The notes: generated from the letters alone by a model not told the origin. Shown: positions 24,701-34,030, numbered from the stretch's first letter. The stretch: DNA of 64,000 nucleotides from Channallabes apus (GCA_030522415.1 CM060107.1:8638770-8702769), one strand, 5' to 3'. A program made the numbers and translations.

Positions 24701-27700
24701 GCTCACTGCCCCCGAGTTAGCTGCCCAGGCATAGCTCTGAGACCTTCTTGGCTTTGTGCGCACACGCTACACAACCTTGGGGTCCAGACACCTGTAGTGC
24801 GGCGGCGTTGGTATTCTCGTTCCCATAGCGTTTTCACGCAGCATCGAGTGTAGCCTTGCTAGGGAACGTCTCGGGTTACATTTCTGTAACCCTGTTCCCT
24901 GAAAGGCGGGAACGAGATGCTGCGTCGCAATGCCGCACTACCACGTGACCGGACGGCTGTTCAGACAAATTAATCTGAGGTCGTTGCCGGCTCACCTGTT
25001 TTTATAACCTCCACCTACATCTAATCAGATGACGTCACCTGTCGAGGTTATATATAGCCAAAAACTTTGGCGTGTTTTCACAGCATGCTTCAACGACCGG
25101 CAACGCGACAAACTGGTTCCCATAGCGTTTTCACGCAGCATCTCGTTCCCGCCTTTCAGGGAACAGGGTTACAGAAATGTAACCCGAGACGTTTTGTACA
25201 CAGAACATTTTCTTTAATTTCTAAGAATTTTTTACAAAATGATGTACAAAAACCCTTACCCTGATGTTGATGTCCTGAAAGAAAGCGAGGAGCGTCTGCC
25301 GTATGAGTTGAAACTCGCCTTCTGATAAGGGAGTGTACATCTACAATGAAGGAAGAATATATATCCTAGTTTGTTAATATACAATTTAGTTTGGCTGCCA
25401 CTGAGAAAGCAAGATCACAAATATAATTGGATGTCATCAGCATAGAAATAGAATGAGACGTTATTCACTCTAATAATATTAAGGTAATATGGGAAAACAG
25501 AATAGGGCCAAGTATCGATCCTTGCAGAGTACCCCATAGGGCTTGGGGGGGGGGGGGGGGGGGGGGCATTTGAGGATGACATATCACCCCATTTCACAGA
25601 AAAGCTTCGTTTGATATATATGAGGGTTCATTGATAATGTAGTCCTTTAAGTCATAATGGTTCACACAATAAGATCTATCCAAACATCATGGACAACACA
25701 TCAGATCATCTATGAGAGAGAAAGAGAGGGAGAGAGAGAGAATGGAAAATAACTGAAACAAAACAATCTGGCGAACTCAATGCTCAACAACAGGTGTGTT
25801 TACTATCATTAACTCTTACTATCTATTTACTGCTTATCCTGTACAGAGTCACAGGAGGCCTGGAGCCTATTCAAGGGGACTCTAGGCGCAAGGCAGGGTA
25901 CACCATGGACACGTGCCAATCAATTGCAGGGTGCAAGCATGGAATTTGAAAACACCAATTAGATTAATCTAAATGTCTTTGGACTGCAAACTGTCTTTGG
26001 AAACCCACCAAGCATTGGTAGAACATGCAAACTCAACATGCACACAGATCTCTCTGTACATGATAAAAAAAATGTTAGATTCTAATTAAAAACTTTGAGC
26101 ATGTCAACACACATCTTATTGGATTAGTGTCTCTAATTAGTGGCTTAGTAGTTAGCACTGTTGCTTTCCCACCGCAGAGCTGTGTGCATGGAGTTTGCAT
26201 GTTATACGCACGTTTGGTGTATTTCCTCCGGGCTAACTGGCATTCCCAAATTGCCAAAAAAACAGGAATAAACACAATGGGTTATCACCATCCTGGACTA
26301 CTACAGAGGTTCCTAGATGGATGGATGTTTATAGTTTATACTAATATTTGGGCGGTGGTGGCTCAGTGTGTTAAGGCTCTGAATTAGGCATTTCACTGCA
26401 TATCGTACTGTGTATGTCACAAATAAAATTTGAATTTGTAATGGTTCCAGGATTATGGATCCTTTCCCGACAATTCTATCATTTCCTCATTACCGTGTGT
26501 GCGTTTCAGTGTAGCACGTCTGCAACACAGTGATGAAAGTGAAATACTGGGGAAATGCAATCATTTATGATGTGAGGTTAGTGTTTAATTTTTAAAGCAT
26601 ATTTCATTGACCAAACCCACTGAAGGAGAAGTGCAGTGTTGTAAAGGTGGTACCTCTATGATGAGACGCTGTGTATCGTTGATGAGGTTAACAAGGCGGG
26701 GATTGTCTTTAATCAGCTCCCGGATCCCGTCCATGTGGTTGAAGGAGACGAGTAGTAGGTCTCGTGGTCGTGGACAGAGGGCGATCTGGTACTTAAACGC
26801 CATCGTCATCAGGTCATACAGCTGCACACGAGAATCATGGACATTATGGACATATTTATATTGCTTTGAAAAATTTAAAGTGTGAATATGGAAAAAAACA
26901 TAACCACCAATCAAATAAGGTTTGACATTCGAAATTGGATCAAACATTAGCACTGTGGCACAATATAATATCAAATAATACAAATAATCTATCAAAAAGA
27001 TCCCAATGAGAATGTCTTTCATTTCAGTGTACCCTTCCTAGTCACCCTACTCAGTCACCTTCCCTAACCTCCCTACCCTGTCCATGCTGGTGGAGTTGAG
27101 CCTCATGATGGAGGTGTGAGCCAGGTGCGTGAGCACGCAGCGCAGAGCTCGGTGTGAGTACATGTCCTGCGGCTGTGTCACCTCCTCCATAAACGCCTTA
27201 CTGAACATCACACCCACTATATCATTCATCACTGCAGATACAGGGGCAGAAAAAGACAAATTAAACCATAGTGAGATTAGATAATTGCACCAAGCACACC
27301 ACACCCAAGTGTCATAGCAAAGGCATCCAGATTATAAAGGCTAGTAACCCATGCTCTCCTAAATCAGGAGGGAAACCATATCAGCTACAAAAAGCTCAAT
27401 ATCAGCTACAATAAAAGCTTTATTTGCAAATTATGGTGTAAAATAAGCATTTGGTCACCTACAAACAAGCAAGATTTCTGGCTCTCACAGACCTGTAACA
27501 ACTTCTTTAAGAGGCTCCTCTGTCCCCCACTCGCTACTTGTATTAATGGCATCTGTTATCAGTATAAAAGACTGTCCACAACCTTAAACAGTCACACTCC
27601 AAACTCCACTATGGCCAAGACCAAAGGACACCAGAAACAAAATTGTAGACCTGCACCAGGCTGGGAAGACTGAATCGGCAGTAGGTAAGCAGCTTGGTGT

Positions 27701-30653
27701 GAACCTAGGGGACCTAGTGAATCACCTGCAGAGAGCTGGGACCAAAGTAACAAAGACTACCATCAGTAACACACTGCGCCGCCAGGGACTCAAATCCTGC
27801 ACTGCCAGATGTGTCCCGCTACTTAAGCCATGTTCTGGGCCGTCTGAAGTTCGCTAGAGAGCATTTGGATGATCAAGAAGGGATGATATGGTTAGATGAA
27901 ACCAAAATAGCTTTTTGGTAAAAACTCAACTTGTTGCTAAGTTGCATTCAAAGATCACCATACCTACTGTGAAGCATGGGGGTGGAAACACCAGGCTTTG
28001 GGGCTGTTTTTCTGCAAAGGGACCAGGACGACTGATTCGTGTAAGGGAAAGAATAAATGGGGCCATGTATCGTGAGATTTTGAGTGAAAACCTCCTTCGA
28101 TCAGCAAGGGCATTGAAGGTGAAATGTGGCTGGGTCTTTGAGCATGACAAAGATCCCAAACAGACCGCCCGGGCAACGAAGGAGTGGCTTTGTAAGAAGC
28201 ATTTCAAGGTCCTGGAGTGGCCTAGCCAATCTCCAGATCTCAAACCCATAGAAAAATCTTTGGAGTGAGTTGAAAGTCTGTGCTGCCCAAAAACATCACT
28301 GCTCTAGAGGAGATCTGCATGGAGGAATGGGCCAAAATACCAGCAACAGTGTGTGAAAACCTTGTGGAGACAGAAAACGTTTGACCTCTGTCATTGCCAA
28401 CAAAGGGTATATAACAAAGTATTGAGATTCAATTTTGTTATTGACCAAATACTTCTGCTACATGTACTGTGCATACTGTACATAATTATCATTTCTATAG
28501 CAACAGCTCATTCACAGACCACTTTACCTCTTTTCCTGTCATCCTCCAACCAACCTGCAAACCATGTGAACACATCAATGTGATTATTGTTATTTTTATA
28601 ATCGTGTAATCGTATAGTCCTGTGAAACCAATAAATTTTTTGTTTAATACCACAGCAATTTGCTCCTAAACACAGGTCTCTGCAAGGTGCGATGAGGCGC
28701 TGTCATTGGGCTTGTGGTTTAATCAGGGCAGCATTTTACTTATTTTGTTTGCTTTAATCAATGCTTTTGGTTAAGTTAATGCTCACTCACTTGGTTAGTT
28801 TTAAGTGTCTAGAGGTTAGATTTCACTCATGCTGGGTTAGTATTCACTCGCCTGGTTAGTTTTTAAGAGGCTCTAGGTTAGCATTTATTCACCTGGTTTG
28901 ATTCACGTATGAGTGAGTCAAACTCCACGCACAGACCCGAGGCGGGAATTGAACCCGTACCCTGGAAATGCGGGGTGACAGGGGTAGCCACTACACCACT
29001 GTGCCTCCCTGATGGGAACGCTAAGTAAATGTGCAACACAGAATCTATTCTCTCCCATTTTCTCCCTAATTTAGTCATGTCCAATTCCTCCCTGTCACTA
29101 GGGGTCTCCCACATTCAGGCTACTACAGTCTGGAGGGCCGAAGACTATCATAGACTATTATAGACTATCCTCCGAACCACGTGACGCCAGCCGACCGCAT
29201 CTTTTCGAACTGTTTGCTCACGCACCGTTGGGAGTGTTGTAACACACTCGGGGGACAGCGCTATCCGCTCCCTCCGCGTGCGCGAGCTCACAGACGCCCC
29301 TGATTGGCTGTAGAGCCGTGATTAATGTGAGGACACTAATGCCTCTTTTCCACTGCATAGAACGGCATGACACGGTTCAGTTCAACTCACTTCGGTTCGG
29401 CGCAGTTTGGCTCGGTTTGCGCTTCCACTGCAGTGTAGTAACGTTTAGCGTGGGCGGGATTACTCACGTGTCGTTTAGTCGCGGCGCCGCTACTGCCGTG
29501 ACGTCATCGTAAACGCGCCACAAACAAACACACAACAATGGAGCATATCGACGGCATGGTGTTCTTCATTCTCGGCATGTGGATGTTTTTAACAGCGAGA
29601 CGAAGGAGTTTGTTTCAAAAGAGGCTGATGGCAGCCAAAGGAAATTTTTGGTTAATACAAAAAGGTGCGTCCGATCCTTCACTGGCTGTTCTAAATATAG
29701 CGGTTCTGTTGTGTCTCGTGTCGTAAGTTCAGTGACGCTGTGATTTTCTCCGGCTAATCAGTGACCAGCAGAGTTTACACGTCACGTTTTGGTAACGGTT
29801 CGGCGCGCTTGGAACCTCGGCTGAGGTGGTACTAAAAAAAGAACCAGGTACCAGGTACTGTTCCCAGTGGAAACCCCCCCAAAAGTGAGTAGAACTGAAC
29901 CATGTCGTGCCGTACTATGCAGTGGAAAAGCGCCAAAAGTACCTCCGATCCCTCCCCTCTGAGAGAGCTCGGCCAATCAGCTCTCTCTAGACCTCCCGCT
30001 GTGAGAGATTACAGCATCACCCGGGAACCGATCTCGCGGTCTCCGGATGATAGAGCGAGCACTTAATATTCTCGGTCTTTATGAAAGTAAAATAATTTTA
30101 AAAAAGTAAATAACTACGACTCATTTTTCTTGTCAAATATAATTAAAACCACAAGAGGTAGATTTTAAATCTAGTACTTGAATATTTTTTGATGGAGAAG
30201 TGTTAAATAGCAGGTGTCATGCCTTTATAGATACAGTAATAGTAATAGATACATTAGAATAAGGGGATTTTCATACTTCCTGCGCACATTTGCAGGATGT
30301 GAACACACTATATGCAAGATTTTACTAGAGACTTCCTAATCATTTTAACACACAGTGACATTAAAAACTCATTACTAGGTGTTGGGTCTGGTTGTGGAAA
30401 GTGAATGAAAGGTTTAGGGATGGGGTGCAGACTGGGTTTCTACACAACAGGGATGAAGTCCTCCATGTGATACAGAGGATTTCTCTACAACACTAATGTG
30501 CGCAGGGATTTCTGGGGGGGAAAAACTCTAACTACAGTTACCTTTTGGTATTTTATCATCTGTAAGACTCTGAGCTCGGAGTCTCTGGTCCAAAATGTAA
30601 AGCATTTCTCCTCCCAGGTTTATAATCAGTAAAGGCAGAGTCCTCAAAGACAT
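15698..30653 (-). CDS. OSCP1: OSCP1, complete ten-exon coding gene
   Basis: Organic solute carrier partner 1 (NOR1/oxidored-nitro domain protein 1): a soluble protein reported to enhance organic-solute transport and enriched in testis and ciliated tissue; its molecular activity is not settled. Joining 30542-30653, 27077-27231, 26654-26821, 25260-25340, 19796-19899, 19061-19189, 18811-18880, 18502-18647, 17626-17683 and 15698-15805 gives 1131 nt, i.e. 376 residues plus TAA, against 379 in human. All nine introns are GT-AG and phases match. The N-terminus [20 protein letters not shown] and the C-terminus [11 protein letters not shown] are diagnostic. No frameshift or premature stop. The least conserved parts are exons 6, 7 and 9. 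The introns carry a DIRS element, a Tc1 relic, a MITE and two large simple arrays. Confidence 0.95.
16026..16310. repeat. Homopurine (GA-rich) tract
   Basis: About 285 bp that is almost entirely A and G on the plus strand (words GAGAAGAG, AAAAGAG, AGGAGAAAAG) in OSCP1 intron 9. Such tracts can form triplex DNA in vitro. The serine/leucine/phenylalanine-rich minus-strand frames are artefacts. Confidence 0.85.
16431..17405 (+). repeat. 17-bp minisatellite in OSCP1 intron 9
   Basis: About 57 head-to-tail copies of GAGTGTTTGGAGTCGAA, with variants GAGTTGAA, GAGTTAAA, GATTGTTT and GCGTGTTT. The 5' half is dominated by the CpG-containing GTCGAA form and the 3' half by GTTGAA/GTTAAA, fitting CpG decay or local homogenisation. 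Three units equal 51 nt, so long open frames appear without being genes. Confidence 0.95.
17626..17683 (-). CDS. OSCP1: OSCP1 coding exon 9
   Basis: 58 nt encoding [19 protein letters not shown]. Acceptor TCTCTACAG, donor AAG|GTGAGC. Identity rests mainly on phase and the VINIQA-like LNIHAV. Confidence 0.78.
17727..17772. repeat. (AAT)n microsatellite
   Basis: Interrupted AAT triplets in OSCP1 intron 8, directly upstream of exon 9 on the gene strand. Confidence 0.9.
18240..18450. repeat. Dispersed repeat, unclassified
   Basis: Includes GGTTTGGTAGCGATCATATAA and GGGTGCGTTTTTGGGGAACTA-type words that belong to a repeat common in cyprinid and catfish DNA. Boundaries and class are not clear. 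Confidence 0.4.
18502..18647 (-). CDS. OSCP1: OSCP1 coding exon 8
   Basis: Encodes [20 protein letters not shown] then [16 protein letters not shown], matching human NPLAKEELNFLARLM and the acidic LFTTDEEEE. The acceptor (TTGAGCAG) follows a long CA/GT repeat. Donor GAGGA|GTGTGT is weak. Confidence 0.88.
18654..18722. repeat. (AC)n microsatellite near OSCP1 exon 8
   Basis: About 33 AC units, broken once by AT. It lies immediately 5' of the exon 8 acceptor on the gene strand, where it replaces a normal polypyrimidine tract with (GT)n. Confidence 0.95.
18811..18880 (-). CDS. OSCP1: OSCP1 coding exon 7
   Basis: 70 nt encoding [19 protein letters not shown] through SEQ. Acceptor CTCTTGCAG, donor GAACAG|GTGAAG. 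Low conservation; supported by phase and flanking exons. Confidence 0.82.
19061..19189 (-). CDS. OSCP1: OSCP1 coding exon 6
   Basis: Begins [18 protein letters not shown] and ends [10 protein letters not shown] before AT|GTAAAC. The middle is diverged and arginine-rich, but the LGTNM end is conserved. High GC. Confidence 0.9.
19796..19899 (-). CDS. OSCP1: OSCP1 coding exon 5
   Basis: Encodes [17 protein letters not shown] then [15 protein letters not shown], matching the family block SGPVPWGTEVPGLIR. Acceptor CCTCCTGCCAG, donor ATCAG|GTACTC. Confidence 0.93.
20321..20512 (+). repeat. DIRS left inverted terminal repeat
   Basis: Starts GTTCCCTAGCAAGGCTACAC. From about 20345 it is nearly the exact complement of the right ITR. 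It contains TATATATAACC and TTATAAAAACA, which look like TATA elements, and GTGACGTCAT, and so probably carried the element's promoter. Confidence 0.9.
20523..21000 (+). pseudogene. DIRS gag-like remnant
   Basis: ATGCCTAGTTGTGAAGCGTG after the ITR looks like the start of a DIRS ORF1, and 20609-20860 is open, but an upstream frame shift, stops and a 20-base poly-C (20871-20890) break it. Assignment is by position, not by motif. Confidence 0.45.
21472..21968 (+). pseudogene. DIRS reverse transcriptase N-terminal remnant
   Basis: In two frames the strand reads [16 protein letters not shown], then a [20 protein letters not shown] block, then FKDVYFY...[24 protein letters not shown]. These are the DIRS/Ngaro RT motifs leading into block A. 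The segment that should hold the YIDD active-site block is missing: 22035-22066 runs straight into thumb-region sequence ([10 protein letters not shown]). The RT is therefore inactive. Confidence 0.85.
22035..22841 (+). pseudogene. DIRS RT thumb and RNase H remnant
   Basis: 22060-22210 encodes in pieces the post-active-site region (an [18 protein letters not shown] block then [10 protein letters not shown]). 22446-22640 encodes [15 protein letters not shown] then [20 protein letters not shown] and HVLVRG, the RNase H core with the TDAS aspartate and the CLEM glutamate. Several stops and frameshifts lie between. Confidence 0.85.
22862..24720 (+). pseudogene. DIRS tyrosine recombinase, five tandem 3' copies
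   Basis: Five head-to-tail copies of one recombinase segment. The shared anchor GGTCAGAGCAG (or its remnant) lies near 22926, 23350, 23699, 24125 and 24479, so spacings alternate at about 424, 349, 426 and 354 bp. Each copy encodes IALSYEARG(F/L)TSPLG.RA followed by [16 protein letters not shown]. The H-x-x-R position reads LLTL, PSVK, LSAK, HSTR and HPTR in copies 1-5, so only copies 4 and 5 keep His and Arg. The last copy continues through [20 protein letters not shown], which should hold the catalytic tyrosine region. Confidence 0.85.
24819..24926 (+). repeat. DIRS internal complementary region
   Basis: The first half (24819-24867) is complementary to the element's left end and the second half (24865-24926) to its right end (25129-25190). 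They meet at GCTAGGGAAC|GTCTCGGGTT. This is the template that joins the ends into a circle in the DIRS replication model. Confidence 0.9.
24973..25190 (+). repeat. DIRS right inverted terminal repeat
   Basis: Complement of the left ITR from 24973 to about 25137, then a private end (TCTCGTTCCCGCCTTTCAGG and on to AACCCGAGAC) that is repeated only in the ICR. This asymmetry is normal for DIRS. Confidence 0.9.
25260..25340 (-). CDS. OSCP1: OSCP1 coding exon 4
   Basis: 27 codons encoding [20 protein letters not shown] through INIR. Acceptor TTCATTGTAG, donor AGG|GTAAGG. A DIRS retroelement ends only about 67 bp inside the following intron. Confidence 0.93.
25413..25600 (-). mobile_element. LINE reverse-transcriptase fragment
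   Basis: Minus strand gives [19 protein letters not shown] then [11 protein letters not shown], the block containing the RT active-site YADD. A run of 22 G (25545-25566) has expanded inside the fragment just before it. In OSCP1 intron 3. Confidence 0.75.
25816..26050 (-). mobile_element. Degenerate SINE copy
   Basis: Same family as 7025-7369, inverted. Recognisable are CTTATCCTGTACAGAGTCAC, GGCCTGGAGCCTATTC, GGCAGGGTACACC and the CATGCAAACTC segment. No clear target duplication. Confidence 0.65.
26130..26275 (+). mobile_element. Degenerate SINE fragment
   Basis: Head and middle of the main SINE (TAGTGGCTTAGTAGTTAGCA, GTGCATGGAGTTTGCATG, GTATTTCCTCCGGG) with large internal losses. Confidence 0.55.
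26345..26445 (+). mobile_element. SINE head joined to LINE-like tail
   Basis: GGGCGGTGGTGGCTCAGTG is the head of the third SINE family. It is followed at once by CATTTCACTGCATATCGTAC and ACAAATAAAATTTGAAT, the same tail as the LINE ending near 35320. Either a short internally deleted SINE with an L2-type tail or a chance juncture. Confidence 0.55.
26654..26821 (-). CDS. OSCP1: OSCP1 coding exon 3
   Basis: Acceptor CGTGTGCAG. Begins [12 protein letters not shown] and contains [18 protein letters not shown], near-identical to vertebrate OSCP1. Donor ATAGAG|GTACCA. Phase 0 at both ends. Confidence 0.95.
27077..27231 (-). CDS. OSCP1: OSCP1 coding exon 2
   Basis: Acceptor CTGTATCTGCAG. Encodes [18 protein letters not shown] and continues to SMDR. 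The block MYSHRALR...LAHTSIM is the best conserved in the family. Donor AGG|GTAGGG. Confidence 0.95.
27430..28450 (+). pseudogene. Tc1-type transposon with broken transposase
   Basis: Tc1/mariner DDE transposon in OSCP1 intron 1, antisense to the gene. The 5' part retains [18 protein letters not shown], the first helix-turn-helix. After it about 170 bp expected in the family is absent. 27915-28268 is open for [20 protein letters not shown] and [14 protein letters not shown]...[14 protein letters not shown], i.e. the second aspartate and the final D/E region. Several stops and frameshifts lie elsewhere. DNA similarity to the widespread fish Tc1 consensus looks high by eye, so this is a relatively recent insertion. 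Confidence 0.85.
28885..29020 (-). mobile_element. SINE head fragment
   Basis: Inverted head of the main SINE family: CGGGAATTGAACCCGTACCC is the B-box complement and CCACTACACCACTGTGCCTC the A-box complement. The 3' half is missing. Confidence 0.65.
29341..29934. mobile_element. MITE with ~50-bp inverted termini
   Basis: 594 bp starting GCCTCTTTTCCACTGCATAG and ending with the complement of GGCGCTTTTCCACTGCATAG. The termini stay complementary for about 50 bp, to AGTTCAACTCAC and its partner. It sits in OSCP1 intron 1 and has no transposase. Host flanks on both sides belong to one older dispersed repeat, so this is a nested insertion. It may be PIF/Harbinger- or ISL2EU-type; the target duplication is not clear. 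Confidence 0.8.
30542..30653 (-). CDS. OSCP1: OSCP1 coding exon 1
   Basis: Starts with the ATG at 30651-30653 and encodes residues 1-37 (ending DDKIPK) plus one base. Donor CCAAAAG|GTAACTG. Confidence 0.9.
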
Positions 30654-33439
30654 GGCTGTATGTTTAATCTGAGGATTACAATCATCCTACAGGAAGATAG
30701 GTCATTACACGCCACGACCGGCAGAGGTCGCTGTTTCTGCTTTTGTTTCTTTTTTGTTCTTCAGTTCATTGAAACAGCTGCCATCCAGCTGTACCCTGTT
30801 ACTACTGACAGCTATTCTAAATACCATCACAATGAAGTATTTAAAGCTATTATTTATCCACTTAAGGGATAGTTAGAGAAGCAGTAATGCCATACAAGGA
30901 AACAAAAATAATCAGCATCTCGTTATTACATAAAACGCATGTGTATAAGACAAATGTTGTATAATTTTTTTAAATAATATTTAATAATATTTTATATTAG
31001 TATTATTATTATTGTTATTATAGGATATTGCATCTTACTTGTTATTATAAAATCCATCAATCATATCCGGTATTACAACAAAAGCATCGTGTTCCAACGA
31101 GAAAAGCAAAAGGAAAAAAAAGGAATAGAAAAAGTTCTTTTAAAAGAAAATATCTTGTTGTGTCAAAAATATGAATTATTAAAAAAAAAACTTCTCATTT
31201 TGGAAAATGCATTTTGTAATTATGAGAAATAAACCTTATTATAGCAAAACAAACAAACAAACAAACAAACAAACAAAAAAAACATTAATTCTTTCAGAAT
31301 GTAGTAGTTTGTAGAAATAGTTTAAAGGTTAAAGCTAAAAATATGTATAAAAATGTATAAAAGTTTCTCCAGTACTTGGACTTATTTCACTTAATTCACT
31401 TATACCACTTCAGCGCTGTTATTTCAGCCAAAGTTAAAAATATGAACTAATCCCAGTAAAAATATTCAGTTTAGCCTTTCTAATTAATATCTATTGATGC
31501 AGGTTTGTTTACATTGAGCGAGTAGCGCATTAGTAGATTATTTTAAAGTAGATTATTAAATCCCACACATAACTGTCCATAACATCGCTTTAACTCAGCA
31601 TTTTGATTTCACTTATGGTGTAGGTTAAACTTTAGTACTGCACCAAAAGTTTAATTCAATTCTGTCCAGCAGTCAATTTAAGACACGCCCACATGTTAAA
31701 TGCATATGTATGGTACTCTGTCCAAACTTGCAGTTTCTAATCTGGCACAAAACTGTTTATAAATTCCCTTCTATTCAACATTTTTCTCAAATTTCATCAA
31801 AGATTTAATTTATGGTGCAAGTTCAACTTCAGGCGAGTGCCAAAGTGCTGCAAAAGTTTCGTTAAATTCTGTCCAGCCAGTTTTGTGTTATACTGTGACA
31901 AAATCTGGCTGGACATACAGAGAGACAGTAAAAAACTTTTGCTGAGACTAGTTCCGGGTCAATTTACAGTACAGGATATCGATGTCTCGAATAAAAGGCA
32001 CATCACACATTTATGCCTTATAGCAAGCAGGTGGGGAAATTCAAGCTTCAAATACTATACAGTGTGGTTAGATAGCACAATGTACGTATGTAAGAGTAGA
32101 GATATTTGGTGTACTTTTGAGTGGAGTAATAGTACAAAGTATCTTCCAATAAAACTATTAAGTGTTCGTACAGATTCGTGGAATATGTATGACGTTCATG
32201 CACTCAGTTACCTCTCACTTCTGAAAAGGAGTAATTATAATCATTATGCAAATAGAATTGACTCTAAGTGACACACCTTTATTTTTAAACAAAGACACTT
32301 TAGTGTTCACTTTGATCTTCTGGAATTCTTTGCTTTGTAATTTAATTTAATTTAATTTAATTCAATTCAATTCAATTCAATTCAATTTAATTTAATTTAA
32401 TCTGTTTTTATCCAACTTATTTCTTATTTATGCAGAAAATGCACAATATTTTCATTTCCCCGTCATCCTCAGGAGACTGTAATGATGTGTAAACAGACTT
32501 GAACCTGTTCACCTCAGTGTAACTCTGTATTGAGCTGTACGGTGTACAACCACACCTACTTGATTTGTATTTAGAACTGGAACTAACACGCCTATATTCT
32601 GAGAACGAGCAGGAATTTTCCCCGAAGAATGTACTGTATCCAGCTCTGCTCTCATAGGATATCTATGATTTATCCTTTAATTTATGCTGTTTAGTCTTAT
32701 ATACCCAGGTTAGAGCTCATATCATCAATATGATTCAGATATTCAAATGTTATGGCTTTTAGACATCTGTTATATGTGAGATCTATTGTTTTAGATGACC
32801 AAGGCTATCATCCTTTCTACACAGGAGCATCAAGCTTTTATATGGAAGATCATCATCATCATCATCATCATCTTCAACTTCATCTGTATAATTGTCTCCT
32901 GGAAAGAAATAACAGGATAAGAACAAAGTCATCTACTGTACCTCCAGGGCAAGACGTCTGCTAATATGCAAACTAGGAAGAGTAATATGCAAACTACCAC
33001 ACGCCAGAAGAGATGACACACATCAGGTTTAAACACGAAGCGTGAAGAATAAACACATACCTCTGTGTTCGTTCATCATTCAGCGCTCTGCTTTATCCTG
33101 CTTATCATCAACTTTATCCCTTTTGTACGAGCCATGTCACCACTTGATTTATTTTTTCAACACAATAAAGAATTATCGTTATGAAAGTCAATTACATTCT
33201 TATTAAATTGTTAACAATTTGCATAAACGCCTGTGACTGAAGAACACTGGTTCCTGGTTCTACAGAATCTGAAGTTATTTGTTTAAATAAATAACTAAAT
33301 ACAGAAGTTCATTCATTCCTTCATTTTCCTGTTGGTTTACTCAGGTACAGTATTTATTTTAGTGTAAATGCACTGGAATCCATTGCTTGGTTTGCATACA
33401 CTAAACCACTGCTTGGTGTGAAGGAGTGAATTAGTGTAC

Positions 33440-33474
<35 letters not shown>

Positions 33475-33990
33475 CACTGTAATGGACTAATCTTACATTC
33501 AGGGTGCCTTCCCAGCAGGTGCACAGTGTTCCTCATGAGATGCACCTCAATTCCCTGATTAGAATAAAATGCTCAAAATGTAAAGTACAAATGAACCAAG
33601 TAGATATCAGACCGCTGGAGTGTTTAAGAGAACCAGCTTTTGGTAAAGTTTCATGGTCATGCTGAACATCAACAACTGAACCTCACCAGATCACTTCACG
33701 TGAATGTTTACCCCAAGTCATGTTTTTATCATTGAGCTTTAGTGTTCGGTATCTATCATATGCCTTCTATCTTTATTTGTCGGTGTCATTCTATAGTCTA
33801 TGTACAGTATGTTTGAGCCTAGTTTTAAGTTTTAATGCCTGGTTTATGCGTCTTGTATAGCATGACGTGCACTCACCCAGAAATGTAACTACACGACGCG
33901 TCGATTCAGACCACACCAACTGTGATTGGTCCACCTGGTACTGTAGTATCAATTTCCAGTTTCTTCTTCTTCTTCTTCCTCACTCACTCA
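30654..33990. other. OSCP1-side intergenic DNA
   Basis: Region upstream of OSCP1. No gene is supported. It holds (AAAC)n at about 31248-31276, a pentanucleotide AATTT/AATTC array at about 32337-32402, a CAT/ATC triplet run at 32851-32871 and (GT)n at 33445-33474. 31620-31960 contains two diverged copies of a dispersed repeat with TTCTGTCCAGCCAGTTTTGT, seen again near 50840. The 144-codon open frame at 31837-32271 starts inside that repeat and has no recognisable domain. Confidence 0.5.
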
Positions 33991-34030
33991 CACATCATCT
34001 ATATCGCTTAATAAATAAATAAATAAATAA

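Larger units (their letters stand above)
20321..25193 (+). mobile_element. DIRS-type tyrosine-recombinase retroelement
   Basis: A 4.87-kb element in OSCP1 intron 4, opposite to the gene. DIRS elements copy through RNA and integrate a circular DNA by a tyrosine recombinase, so they have inverted repeats and an internal complementary region (ICR) instead of LTRs. All three are visible: left ITR 20321-20512, right ITR 24973-25190, and an ICR at 24819-24926 complementary to both outer ends. A GTT triplet marks each edge (20321-20323, 25191-25193) and its complement AAC is the ICR junction (24865-24867). Coding remains in order are gag-like debris, reverse transcriptase, RNase H and recombinase, all with stops or deletions. 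The recombinase end is repeated five times. Dead, but structurally well preserved at its ends. Confidence 0.9.

Noticed and set aside
31837..32271. 144-residue plus-strand open frame
   Set aside because: It begins in a dispersed repeat, and I see no domain, splice partner or codon pattern that suggests selection.
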